DNA from: an uncultured Spirochaetales bacterium | GTDB lineage: Bacteria > Spirochaetota > Spirochaetia > Sphaerochaetales > Sphaerochaetaceae | NCBI GenBank assembly: GCA_934247875.1 | Contig: CAKQJZ010000042.1 | Location: 1-16,747, forward strand | DNA: 16,747 nucleotides | Direction: 5' to 3' | Shown: one piece after another, positions 6,887 through 14,008 of the stretch | Layout of the letters: each line of letters begins with the position of its first letter | How positions within the stretch are numbered: position 1 is the stretch's first letter | Notes under the pieces: model-generated | What the model saw: the letters and a program-made list of their open reading frames with translations, nothing else | Told to the model about the DNA's origin: nothing | Database searches by the model: none | Position numbers and translations under genes: made by a program

Positions 6887-7783
6887 CTATCTAGCCTTCT
6901 TCTTATTCAAGTGAGACTTCCAATATGGAACAGCAAGGAAGAGCGCAACAATAATAGCTGTAATCATCTTAAGGTCATTTGTATTGAGACCAAGCTGGAG
7001 TGTAATCTGAATTACGATGTAGTAGACGATAGCGCCAAGCACTACGAAAAGAAGTGTTCCAGCAAAGTTATGCTTGATCTTCTTAAATACTACTTCACCG
7101 ATGATTACAGCTGCTAGTCCGATGACAATCGCACCACGGCCCATGTTGACATCTACAGCACCTTGATACTGTGCAACGAGCGCACCTGAGAGTGCAACTA
7201 AGCCATTGGAGATCATCAAACCCAAGATAATATCATTATCAGGGTTGATGCCCTGTGCTCTTGCCATATTCTTATTGGCACCTGTTGCTCTGATAGAGCA
7301 GCCTTTCTCTGTGCCAAAGAACCAATACATAGCACCGATTAAGAGCGCTATGAGTACTATAAGGAGAATCATTGGGTTTCTGAGGCTCAGCTCACGTGCA
7401 TAGCGCTGGGAGAGCAAGAGCGAATATTTATCAACGCTGACTGGCACATTAGACTTTCCACCCATTATTCTGAGGTTAACAGAATAGAGTGCTAGCTGAG
7501 ACAATATGCCTGCAAGGATTGCAGGTATTCCGCACTTTGTTTGCAAGAGCGCAGTAACAAGTCCTGCAGCAGCTCCAACAGCTAGTGCAATCAAAAGCGC
7601 AAGAACTGGGTTGACGCCAGCGCGGATCAAAACAACGCAAACAGCTCCACCTGTTGCAAGGGAGCCGTCTACTGTAAGATCTGCCACGTCAAGTATTCTG
7701 AATGAAATGTAAACACCAAGGGCCATGATGCCCCAGATCAAGCCCTGGGACACCGCACCTGGAAGTGCATTTAATAGTGACAT
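6887..7783 (-). CDS. ABC transporter permease, TrpY-like (leftward importer)
   Basis: This 298-residue integral membrane protein belongs to the LivH-like permease family (PF02653, COG4120). Repeated hydrophobic segments indicate about eight or nine transmembrane helices. The N-terminal stretch GIMALGVYISFRILDVADLT and VDGSLATGGA is typical of this permease type. The EKGCSIRATGANKNMARAQGI segment (about 170-190) corresponds to the cytoplasmic loop that contacts the ATPase. The C-terminus ends in basic residues (SHLNKKKAR). The Shine-Dalgarno AGAGG overlaps the stop region of the binding-protein gene 11 bp upstream, and the ATPase follows 8 bp downstream. It forms the channel for the substrate delivered by the binding protein at 7795-8754. 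Confidence 0.92.
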   Translation of the reverse strand: MSLLNALPGAVSQGLIWGIMALGVYISFRILDVADLTVDGSLATGGAVCVVLIRAGVNPVLALLIALAVGAAAGLVTALLQTKCGIPAILAGILSQLALYSVNLRIMGGKSNVPVSVDKYSLLLSQRYARELSLRNPMILLIVLIALLIGAMYWFFGTEKGCSIRATGANKNMARAQGINPDNDIILGLMISNGLVALSGALVAQYQGAVDVNMGRGAIVIGLAAVIIGEVVFKKIKHNFAGTLLFVVLGAIVYYIVIQITLQLGLNTNDLKMITAIIVALFLAVPYWKSHLNKKKAR

Positions 7784-7794
7784 GTATACCTCTC

Positions 7795-8754
7795 TTAGAT
7801 TGCTACGTATGTTGAAGGAATATTTATTCCTAATGCTTCAGCGTTAGCTTTGTTGTATTTCTTAGTTACGTTTGGAGCATATTCAATAGCCATCTTTGAG
7901 ACATCTGCCTTATCTCTCAGGATTTCTACAGCCATCTCACCTGTCTTATATCCAAGGTCGTAGTAGCTGATTGAGAGAGTTGCAACGCCGCAGCCAGAGC
8001 AGATGCCCTCTTCGCCTGCAACTACAGGAGTCTTCATTGGAATGACAACATTGGCAATAGCCTCTGTGTTTGAAGCAGCTGTGTTATCTGTTGGGATGTA
8101 GATTACATCGCTCTCACTAGCAGCTTTTGTAGTAACAGATGCTACATCGTTAGTATCTGTGAAAGCATAGCGTACTGTCTTATAACCATAAGGAGCCAGA
8201 TACTTCTCCATCTCTTCTACCTGATATAGAGAGTTAGCTTCTGCTGAGCAGTAAATCAGTCCAACCTGCTTAGCATCTGGGAACAGCTCATTGATCATAG
8301 CTGCCTGCTCTGAAAGAGGTGCAAGGTCTGATGTTCCTGAGACGTTAGTTCCAACTGTGCCTGAGAAGTTTTCGATTTCAAGAGCAGTTGCATAATCTGT
8401 AATAGATGTTCCAAGGATAGGAATTGTTGAAGTTGCAGCTGCTGCTGTTGTGAGCGGAGCTGTAGCATTAGCCATGATCAAGTCAACATTTGATGAGACA
8501 AAACCATTTATGATTGTTGAGCAGTTTGTAATCTCACCAGATGCATTCTGGTTCAAGAACTTGACTGTACCTTCTCCAAGTTCTTTGTTTATAGCATCGA
8601 TAAAGCCATTTGTAGCTGCATCAAGTGCAGGATGCTGTACTAGCTGACAGATACCAATAGTATAAGTGCTACCACTGCTTTCCTTTGAGCCATTTGCGAA
8701 AACAGATAAACAAAAGATAAGAAGCAAAGCTAAAACGACTGTTAACTTTTTCAT
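7795..8754 (-). CDS. ABC substrate-binding protein, TrpX-like (leftward importer)
   Basis: This 319-residue periplasmic binding protein belongs to PF04392 (COG2984), a family that includes the tryptophan/tyrosine-type TrpX proteins. The signal peptide (MKK plus a hydrophobic core) ends FA at residue 20, followed by NGSKE. There is no lipobox cysteine at the cleavage site, so it is probably cleaved by signal peptidase I, or anchored by means not visible here. Conserved elements include GICQLVQHPALD, the GTSDLAP segment and LIYCSAEANSLYQ, which resembles the ligand-contact region of typical TrpX proteins. The late GYKTGEMAVEIL helix is also typical. The ATG has AAGGGG upstream. It is the first gene of the leftward operon. 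The substrate is inferred to be an aromatic amino acid; other small ligands are possible. Confidence 0.9.
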   Translation of the reverse strand: MKKLTVVLALLLIFCLSVFANGSKESSGSTYTIGICQLVQHPALDAATNGFIDAINKELGEGTVKFLNQNASGEITNCSTIINGFVSSNVDLIMANATAPLTTAAAATSTIPILGTSITDYATALEIENFSGTVGTNVSGTSDLAPLSEQAAMINELFPDAKQVGLIYCSAEANSLYQVEEMEKYLAPYGYKTVRYAFTDTNDVASVTTKAASESDVIYIPTDNTAASNTEAIANVVIPMKTPVVAGEEGICSGCGVATLSISYYDLGYKTGEMAVEILRDKADVSKMAIEYAPNVTKKYNKANAEALGINIPSTYVAI

Positions 8755-8790
8755 ATTCGAGTACCCCTTATAAATTAAATACTGGTTACG

Positions 8791-8819
8791 AGTCTAAAAA
8801 CATTGATACTCAATGTCAA
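8791..8819 (-). promoter_or_regulatory. Promoter of the leftward ABC operon
   Basis: On the minus strand a perfect TTGACA (8814-8819) is followed after exactly 17 bp by TAGACT (8791-8796, four of six consensus positions). A 5-bp inverted repeat, CATTG-ATACT-CAATG (8801-8815), lies in the spacer and -35 box. A GTTAC half-site at 8785-8789 resembles one arm of the rightward operators, but no matching second arm is present. Confidence 0.5.
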
Positions 8820-8849
8820 CAATTTAATTGCATATTTATTGTATAAAAA

Positions 8850-8875
8850 TGCATAAAACTGTATTTGCATAAAAC
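8850..8875. repeat. Two direct copies of TGCATAAAAC
   Basis: TGCATAAAAC occurs at 8850-8859 and again at 8866-8875, a period of 16 bp, upstream of both promoters. A TGTATAAAAATGCAT stretch precedes the first copy. It could be an activator site or an A/T-rich UP-like element; no regulator is implied by the sequence. Confidence 0.3.
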
Positions 8876-8911
8876 ATGGAAAATCTTTTTCAAAATATTT
8901 TCAAAATTATA

Positions 8912-8941
8912 TTGACTATCGTTACTGTTAGTAGTAACAAT
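8912..8941 (+). promoter_or_regulatory. Promoter of the rightward ABC operon
   Basis: TTGACT (8912-8917) and AACAAT (8936-8941) are 18 bp apart. The -10 matches four of six positions. The best support is the placement of two operators, one in the spacer and -10 and one across the predicted start. TATAGC at 8941-8946 is an alternative -10 at a poor distance. Confidence 0.4.
8921..8938. promoter_or_regulatory. Operator 1, GTTACT-N6-AGTAAC
   Basis: The 18-bp element has perfect 6-bp arms and a 6-base centre (GTTAGT). It overlaps the spacer and -10 of the rightward promoter, where a bound protein would block polymerase. The architecture recalls dimeric repressor boxes such as TyrR- or TrpR-type sites, but the sequence does not match their consensus closely and no regulator can be named. 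Confidence 0.6.
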
Positions 8942-8950
8942 ATAGCTATG

Positions 8951-8968
8951 GTTACTATTTAGAGTAAC
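8951..8968. promoter_or_regulatory. Operator 2, GTTACT-N6-AGTAAC
   Basis: It has arms identical to operator 1 and a different 6-base centre (ATTTAG). The centres of the two sites are 30 bp apart, close to three helical turns, so two dimers would bind on the same face of the DNA. It lies at or just after the predicted transcription start and before the leader Shine-Dalgarno. Confidence 0.6.
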
Positions 8969-8986
8969 AGTCCAGGAGGAACACAG

Positions 8987-9013
8987 ATGGAAAAGCGAAG
9001 GTCTTGGCGTTAA
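8987..9013 (+). CDS. Putative leader peptide MEKRRSWR
   Basis: The ORF is ATG followed by seven codons and TAA, encoding MEKRRSWR. It is preceded by a full Shine-Dalgarno AGGAGG (8974-8979) at an ideal 7-nt spacing, a stronger site than that of the transporter gene downstream. It contains one Trp codon (9005-9007) next to the stop and three Arg codons. The RNA 8999-9017 can fold into a 6-bp stem with one bulge (AGG-t-CTT, loop GGCGTT, AAGCCT) that encloses the Trp and stop codons. A ribosome stalled there would alter the fold. No classical terminator with a U-run follows before ATG 9074, so any control would be translational or use Rho. It could also be a chance ORF or the remnant start of a lost gene. 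Confidence 0.4.
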   Translation: MEKRRSWR

Positions 9014-9073
9014 GCCTACAAAGTACTTTTAAAATCAATCTACAAAATCTCTCTATCAATAAGGGCATAAAAA

Positions 9074-10114
9074 ATGAAAAAACTACTTACATCAATTTTA
9101 ATAATCGCACTTACAATCACATCAATCTTTGCTGCAGGTTCTAAAGAAGAAACCAAGAGCGCTGAAAAGACATATAAAATCGGTATCTGCAACTTCGTAG
9201 ATGACGCATCACTCAATCAGATTTGCGAGAACTTAGAAGCAAGACTACATGAGATTGAGGAAGAGAAAGGCGTTAAGATCGTTATTAACTATGACAACGC
9301 TAATGCAGACGCAAACGTAATGAGCCAGATCATTGCTAACTTCATTGCTAACAAAGTTGATTTGATGGTCGGTGTTGCAACTCCAGTTGCTATGACAATG
9401 CAAGCAGCTACAGAAGACAACAATATTCCAGTAGTATTCGCAGCTGTATCAGACCCACTGGGAGCTGGACTTGTAGACTCACTTGCGAATCCTGGCGCAA
9501 ATGTAACAGGAACATCAGACTATCTTGATACAAATGCAATAATGAACCTTATATTCGCACTCAATCCAAACACAAAGAAAGTCGGACTCTTATATGACGC
9601 TGGACAGGATTCATCTGCAGCACCTATCAAAGCAGCTAGAGAGTATCTGAAAGCTAAAGGTGTTGAAGTTGTAGAGAGAACTGGTACAACAGTTGATGAA
9701 GTAATACTTGCAGCTAATGCATTGGTTCAGGATAAAGTCGATGCAGTATTCACACCTACTGACAACACAATAATGACAGCAGAGCTCTCAATATATGAGA
9801 CATTCTTAAAAGCTGGAATCCCACACTTCACTGGCGCTGACTCATTCGCTCTAAATGGTGCATTCCTAGGCTATGGTGTTGACTATGCTAACCTTGGCAG
9901 AGTAACAGGCGATATGGTTCGAGATATCATGATTGACGGCAAGAATCCTGCAACAACAGAAGTAAAGACATTCGACAATGGAACTGCTACAGTGAATACA
10001 GAGATCGCTACTGGTCTTGGATTGGATTTGGATAGCGTAAAGACAGCTTTTGCTCCATACTGTACTAAAGTTGCTGAAATCACAACAGCAGAAAGCTTCT
10101 CAGATTTGAAATAA
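9074..10114 (+). CDS. ABC substrate-binding protein, TrpX family (rightward importer)
   Basis: This 346-residue periplasmic binding protein of PF04392 is paralogous to the protein at 7795-8754. The signal peptide ends FA at residue 20 and is followed by AGSKEE. Shared family elements are KIGICNFVDDASL, the ANVTGTSDYLD segment, KVGLLYDAGQDSS and a late GRVTGDMVRDIM helix. Where the first protein has YCSAEANS, this one has YDAGQDSS, a difference in a segment expected to line the ligand pocket. A different or broader substrate is therefore plausible. The Shine-Dalgarno AAGGG (9061-9065) lies 8 nt before the ATG. It is the first transporter gene of the rightward operon, behind the operators and leader ORF. 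Aromatic amino acid uptake is the default inference for the family, not shown by the sequence. Confidence 0.9.
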   Translation: MKKLLTSILIIALTITSIFAAGSKEETKSAEKTYKIGICNFVDDASLNQICENLEARLHEIEEEKGVKIVINYDNANADANVMSQIIANFIANKVDLMVGVATPVAMTMQAATEDNNIPVVFAAVSDPLGAGLVDSLANPGANVTGTSDYLDTNAIMNLIFALNPNTKKVGLLYDAGQDSSAAPIKAAREYLKAKGVEVVERTGTTVDEVILAANALVQDKVDAVFTPTDNTIMTAELSIYETFLKAGIPHFTGADSFALNGAFLGYGVDYANLGRVTGDMVRDIMIDGKNPATTEVKTFDNGTATVNTEIATGLGLDLDSVKTAFAPYCTKVAEITTAESFSDLK

Positions 10115-10123
10115 GGATTATAT

Positions 10124-11053
10124 ATGCTCACATCAATACTAGCTCTTGGCTCTACAGCCCTTGAGCTAGGACTGATCAGCTCACTGACAGTCTTAGCACT
10201 ATTCTTAAGTTACACAATGCTAAATGTATGTGACCTTTCAACAGACGGCTGCTTCACTCTTGGAGCAGTCGTTGGTGCTGTCATAGCACTTTCAGGTCAC
10301 CCTTACCTATCACTCCCTGTCGCTATGATTGCAGGAATGGCATCTGGCCTTGTAACTGCACTTCTCCAGACCAAGATGGGTATAGATAGCCTGCTTTCTG
10401 GAATCATCGTAAACACAGGACTTTACTCAGTAAACATTGCAATAATGTCTGGTTCATCTCTTTTGAATATGAATAAGACAGAGACTGTCTTCACTAAAGC
10501 AAGAGCACTTTTATTGAATACTCCGCTCGCATCAAGCTATAAGCTATTTGTAATAGTGATAATCGTCACACTTGCAGTCATTCTCTTAACACTATTCTTA
10601 AGAACCAAGCTAGGTCTTGCTATAAGAGCAACTGGCAACAATCCAGATATGGTTAAGACATCATCAATCAACCCAGCATTCACTACTATTGTGGGCTTGG
10701 TACTTGCTAACTCACTGACAGCACTATCTGGCTGCTTGCTTGCCCAGATGCAGAAGTCAGTCAATATTACAATTGGTTCTGGAATGGTAACTATAGCACT
10801 CGCGTCTCTCCTTATTGGTAATGCATTCCTTGGCCGTGGCTCTATCTTAAAGCGTGCACTTGGCGCAGTGCTTGGCGCATTCATATTCCGCTTAGTTTAT
10901 ACAATCGCACTCAGATTCGATTTACCTGCATATATGCTTAAGCTTGTATCTTCTATTATCGTAATAGCAGCTATCTCAGGACCATACTTTAAGAAGAAGC
11001 TTCCTGAATACAAGAGAATAAGAGAAGCAAAAAAGGCGGTGAAGAATGCTTAA
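10124..11053 (+). CDS. ABC transporter permease, TrpY-like (rightward importer)
   Basis: This 309-residue membrane protein of the PF02653/COG4120 type, with about eight or nine hydrophobic segments, is a paralogue of the leftward permease. Matching landmarks are LSYTMLNVCDLSTDGCFTLG near the N-terminus, LVTALLQTKMGIDSLLSGI, and the coupling-loop segment TKLGLAIRATGNNPDMVKTS. The C-terminus is basic (KKKLPEYKRIREAKKAV). Its Shine-Dalgarno AAGGA (10113-10117) overlaps the stop codon of the binding-protein gene. Its last codons overlap the ATPase start by 8 bp, so translation of all three genes is probably coupled. Confidence 0.92.
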   Translation: MLTSILALGSTALELGLISSLTVLALFLSYTMLNVCDLSTDGCFTLGAVVGAVIALSGHPYLSLPVAMIAGMASGLVTALLQTKMGIDSLLSGIIVNTGLYSVNIAIMSGSSLLNMNKTETVFTKARALLLNTPLASSYKLFVIVIIVTLAVILLTLFLRTKLGLAIRATGNNPDMVKTSSINPAFTTIVGLVLANSLTALSGCLLAQMQKSVNITIGSGMVTIALASLLIGNAFLGRGSILKRALGAVLGAFIFRLVYTIALRFDLPAYMLKLVSSIIVIAAISGPYFKKKLPEYKRIREAKKAVKNA

Positions 11054-11831
11054 GCTCATAAATATTTCAAAGACATTCAATCCAGGTAGCTTATTTGAGA
11101 AGAAAGCACTAGATAACATAAATCTAGATGTAAAAAAAGGTGATTTCATCTCTATTATCGGAGCTAATGGTGCTGGTAAATCTACACTGTTCAATGCTAT
11201 CTCAGGCTCTTTCTTAACAGATAATGGCAGAATAATACTCGACGGTGAAGATATAACACTCACACCAGATCACAAGAGAGCAAAATCAATTGGACGCTTA
11301 TTCCAGGATCCAATGAAAGGCTCTGCGCCAGGCATGAGCATAGAAGAGAATCTTGCACTCGCAGCAGGCCACGGCGGCTGGCTAAGCTCTGTCTCAAAAG
11401 CAGATAAAGAACTCTTCAAAGAGAGACTATCACTTTTGAATATGGGGCTAGAAGACAGAATGAAGCAGCCAGTTGGACTCTTATCTGGAGGACAAAGACA
11501 AGCACTTACTCTATTGATGGCAACATTCAATCCACCAAAGCTATTGCTTCTTGATGAGCACACAGCAGCGCTGGATCCTCAGACAGCTGAGAAAGTACTT
11601 GAGCTTACTAACAATATTGTCAAAGAGAACAATATCACATGCATGATGATTACTCATAACATGGAGTCGGCCTTAAGAGAAGGCAACAGAACAATCATGA
11701 TGCATAAAGGCTCTATAATATATGATGTAGAGGGAGATGAGCGTAAGCATCTGACTGTCAGCGATCTACTAGAGCACTTCAGAAATGTATCTGGAAAGAT
11801 GCTCGACAATGACAGGATGCTGATGATCTGA
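11046..11831 (+). CDS. ABC transporter ATPase, TrpZ-like (rightward importer)
   Basis: This 261-residue ATPase has Walker A GANGAGKS (39-46), Q-loop FQDP (Q87), signature LSGGQ (146-150), Walker B LLLLDEH with D170 and E171, and an H-loop in ITHNM. All catalytic residues are intact. It closely parallels the leftward ATPase over its whole length, including the FQDPMKGSAP segment, and the main differences are in the helical domain near residues 105-130. It overlaps the permease gene by 8 bp, and the HAD phosphatase gene starts 2 bp after its stop. It supplies energy for the rightward importer at the inner face of the membrane. Confidence 0.93.
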   Translation: MLKLINISKTFNPGSLFEKKALDNINLDVKKGDFISIIGANGAGKSTLFNAISGSFLTDNGRIILDGEDITLTPDHKRAKSIGRLFQDPMKGSAPGMSIEENLALAAGHGGWLSSVSKADKELFKERLSLLNMGLEDRMKQPVGLLSGGQRQALTLLMATFNPPKLLLLDEHTAALDPQTAEKVLELTNNIVKENNITCMMITHNMESALREGNRTIMMHKGSIIYDVEGDERKHLTVSDLLEHFRNVSGKMLDNDRMLMI

Positions 11832-11833
11832 TT

Positions 11834-12508
11834 ATGGCAAAAGCAATACTTGTTGATGTAGACAATACTATTTTTGATTTTCCATCTTCTTCTTTGCTTG
11901 CGCTAAAGCGAAGTGCAGATATCTTCGGCATTAAGCTGCCTGATAATATTCTCCCAGTATTTTTAAAGCACAACAATGCGCTTTGGGACAGAATCGAAGA
12001 GAAGACTCTGACATTCTCAGAGCTTCAGCATATTCGTTTCAATGAGATCTTCAATGAAATCGGAATCGAAGGAGTCGATGGCTATTCTTTTGAGCTCTTA
12101 TTCGATGAAGTCTTTGAAGAGTGCGCTGTAGAAGTTGAAGGAATCAGAACAGCTCTTAGCTACTTAAAAGGGAAAGGCTACATACTCGCTATTGCTAGCA
12201 ACGCGTCAAGAAAGCAGCAGATCAGACGTCTTCAGAGTACTTCTATGCTCTCATTCTTCAGCGCGATATTCACATCTGAAGAACTTGGAGTTTCTAAGCC
12301 TAATCCAGAGTTTTTCAGAAAGTGCCTCAAAGGCCTAAATATAAAGCCAGAGGAAGCAATAATGTTTGGAGACTCACTGAAGGCAGATATAATAGGTGCT
12401 AAAGAGGCTGCAATAACTACTATCTGGTTTGATAGAAGAGATAGCGGCGACTCAGAATATGCAGACTATAAGATAACATCGCCTCTTGAGCTTTTATCTA
12501 TCCTTTAA
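11834..12508 (+). CDS. HAD-family phosphatase, YjjG-like
   Basis: This 224-residue haloacid-dehalogenase hydrolase has motif I DVDNT (nucleophile D8, acid/base D10), motif II in AIASNAS (S122), motif III K155 in VSKPNP, and motif IV FGDSLKADIIGA (D180, D185). The helical cap between motifs I and II, about residues 15-100, is of the C1 type. The overall pattern is like YjjG, which dephosphorylates nucleoside monophosphates including non-canonical pyrimidine nucleotides. The true substrate cannot be read from sequence. The ATG is 2 bp after the ATPase stop and has no good Shine-Dalgarno, so it is probably translated by coupling as the fourth gene of the rightward ABC operon. A functional link with transport is possible but not required. 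Confidence 0.87.
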   Translation: MAKAILVDVDNTIFDFPSSSLLALKRSADIFGIKLPDNILPVFLKHNNALWDRIEEKTLTFSELQHIRFNEIFNEIGIEGVDGYSFELLFDEVFEECAVEVEGIRTALSYLKGKGYILAIASNASRKQQIRRLQSTSMLSFFSAIFTSEELGVSKPNPEFFRKCLKGLNIKPEEAIMFGDSLKADIIGAKEAAITTIWFDRRDSGDSEYADYKITSPLELLSIL

Positions 12509-12530
12509 CCTTAATATATCTAACATTTGC

Positions 12531-12560
12531 TTGATAATCTTAAACTTTTCAACTGTTAAT
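12531..12560 (+). promoter_or_regulatory. Possible promoter of the first MATE gene
   Basis: TTGATA (12531-12536) and GTTAAT (12555-12560) are 18 bp apart in the 80-bp gap after the HAD gene. No terminator is visible in this gap, so read-through from the ABC operon is also possible. Confidence 0.25.
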
Positions 12561-12588
12561 AACATTATATTCAGAATATATTGGGCTT

Positions 12589-13941
12589 ATGTCAAAAGCA
12601 GAGAAAGAACTACACCAATTCAGAAGCAAAGAAGTTGCAGCTTTGATTATCCCGCTGATAATCGAGCAAGCGCTATCTATCTTCATTGGCATGGCAGATA
12701 CCATGATGGTATCGAGTGCTGGAGAAGCTGCTGTCTCTGCTGTATCGCTTATAGATAACCTATCTTTTCTTCTGACAACTACATTCTCAGCATTCGCAAC
12801 AGGAGGCTCTGTTGTAGTATCACAATACCTTGGTGCAAAGAATGAAAAGAACGCAAAAGACAGTGCCAAGAACCTTGTTTACCTATCAATGGGATTCTCT
12901 ATTGTCATTGTAGCAATAATCATTCCATTCAAAGGTCAGATCATTGATGGTATTTATGGAATGATTGAAAGCGATGTAAGAGCATATGCAGAGGATTATC
13001 TCTTATACATTGCACTATCATATCCATTCTTAGCTATCTACTCTGCCCTCGCCGCACTCTCAAGAAGCGAACAGAAAAGCACAAGAACAATGACTGTTTC
13101 TGCACTTATGAATGTGCTTAATATCGGAGGTAATGCCCTCCTGATATTCTCATTCGGCCTCGCAGCTAAAGGTGCTGCTATTTCATCGCTTATCTCAAGG
13201 TTCGTTGGTGCTTTGATAATGTTCATATTGATGCTCAATAAAAAAGAGAAGCTCAATATAAGAGGCATCACTAAAGGACCTGTATCACCTGAGCTGATAA
13301 AGAAGATACTCAGAATAGCACTTCCAGCAGGAATCGAAGGCTCTTTATTCAATGTTGGAAAGCTGGTTCTTATGAGGCTTATCGCAACGCTAGGTACAAG
13401 CTCAACTGCAATTCATGCTGTTATATGCAACTTCAATAGCTTTACAAATATACCAGGAACTGGAATTAACCTTGCAATAATCACAATCATCGGACAATGC
13501 AGAGGCTGCAATAACTTCAAAGATATAAAGTACTACACTTGGCATCTTATTGGACTTTCGTACCTCTCTGTTATGACTGTTGCAATACCACTATACATAT
13601 TTGCACCTGAAGTCATAGGCTTCTATGGCTTAGAAGCAGAGAGCGCAGTACGAGCACTCCCAATTGCAAGGCTTTGCATTATAGCCTGCGCTACTATCTG
13701 GCCCCTCGCATTTGGACCACCTCAGGTACTAGCAGCAACAGGCGATGTGAAATTCAATCTGAAAACCTCAATTTCATCAATCTGGATCTTCAGAATAGCT
13801 CTTGCTTATATCTTAGTGCTTTATTTCAAAATGGATGTTGAAGCAATCTGGTATGGCTGGTATGCAGACTGGATATGCAGAGCAATCCTATTCACATGGA
13901 GATTAAAATCTGGACGCTGGAAAGATAAAAAAGTTATCTAA
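12589..13941 (+). CDS. MATE family multidrug/cation exporter, first copy
   Basis: This 450-residue inner-membrane protein has about twelve hydrophobic segments in two halves, as in MATE (MatE, PF01554) transporters. The N-terminal signature region includes LIIPLIIEQALSIFIGMADT followed by MMVSSAGEAAVSAVSL, and GGSVVVSQYLGAKNEKNA marks the loop after helix 2. The second half begins near KILRIALPAGIEGSLFNVGK. MATE proteins export organic cations, drugs or metabolites in exchange for sodium or protons. The substrate here is unknown. ATG 12589 gives the usual short cytoplasmic N-terminus, although no good Shine-Dalgarno is seen. It is a clear paralogue of the gene at 14522-15874, and a strong terminator follows the stop codon. 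Confidence 0.92.
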   Translation: MSKAEKELHQFRSKEVAALIIPLIIEQALSIFIGMADTMMVSSAGEAAVSAVSLIDNLSFLLTTTFSAFATGGSVVVSQYLGAKNEKNAKDSAKNLVYLSMGFSIVIVAIIIPFKGQIIDGIYGMIESDVRAYAEDYLLYIALSYPFLAIYSALAALSRSEQKSTRTMTVSALMNVLNIGGNALLIFSFGLAAKGAAISSLISRFVGALIMFILMLNKKEKLNIRGITKGPVSPELIKKILRIALPAGIEGSLFNVGKLVLMRLIATLGTSSTAIHAVICNFNSFTNIPGTGINLAIITIIGQCRGCNNFKDIKYYTWHLIGLSYLSVMTVAIPLYIFAPEVIGFYGLEAESAVRALPIARLCIIACATIWPLAFGPPQVLAATGDVKFNLKTSISSIWIFRIALAYILVLYFKMDVEAIWYGWYADWICRAILFTWRLKSGRWKDKKVI

Positions 13942-13954
13942 AACATTCATATGG

Positions 13955-13983
13955 AAAAGTACACAAATATAGTGTGCTTTTTT
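13955..13983 (+). terminator. Rho-independent terminator after the first MATE gene
   Basis: AAAAGTACAC (13955-13964) pairs with GTGTGCTTTT (13972-13981) around a 7-base loop, with one G-U wobble, and ends in six T residues (13978-13983). It starts 13 nt after the MATE stop and ends before the Shine-Dalgarno of the XRE gene, so the regulator is probably transcribed separately or by read-through. Confidence 0.75.
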
Positions 13984-14008
13984 ATAAAGAACCAAAAGGG
14001 AATATATT

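Larger units (their letters stand above)
8755..9073. other. 319-bp divergent control region between two ABC operons
   Basis: This gap separates the start codons of two mirror-image importers. It holds a leftward promoter (8791-8819), an A/T-rich stretch with a 10-base direct repeat, a rightward promoter (8912-8941) covered by two palindromic operators, and a short leader ORF (8987-9013) in the rightward transcript. The long rightward leader, more than 100 nt, contrasts with the leftward leader of about 30 nt. Confidence 0.7.

Noticed and set aside
6869..7117. 82-residue plus-strand ORF over the leftward permease and ATPase junction.
   Set aside because: It is antisense to two well-supported genes, and its sequence is of low-complexity, non-protein character.
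9020..9029. Palindrome AAAGTACTTT after the leader ORF as a possible terminator or antiterminator.
   Set aside because: It has no room for a loop and no U-run follows, so it cannot form a standard terminator.
9014..9070. Continuation of the leader ORF past its TAA for 19 more open codons.
   Set aside because: A stretch this short in AT-rich DNA is expected by chance, and nothing indicates stop-codon read-through.
10537..10884. 115-residue minus-strand ORF inside the rightward permease gene.
   Set aside because: It lies wholly within a strongly supported membrane protein gene and shows no ribosome binding site or family motif.
12486..12758. 90-residue plus-strand ORF overlapping the HAD and MATE genes.
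   Set aside because: It overlaps both real genes in a different frame and has no recognisable features.
12549..12869. 106-residue minus-strand ORF over the start of the first MATE gene.
   Set aside because: It is a reverse-frame shadow of the conserved MATE N-terminus. The equivalent reverse ORF also appears in the second MATE gene, as expected from shared codons.
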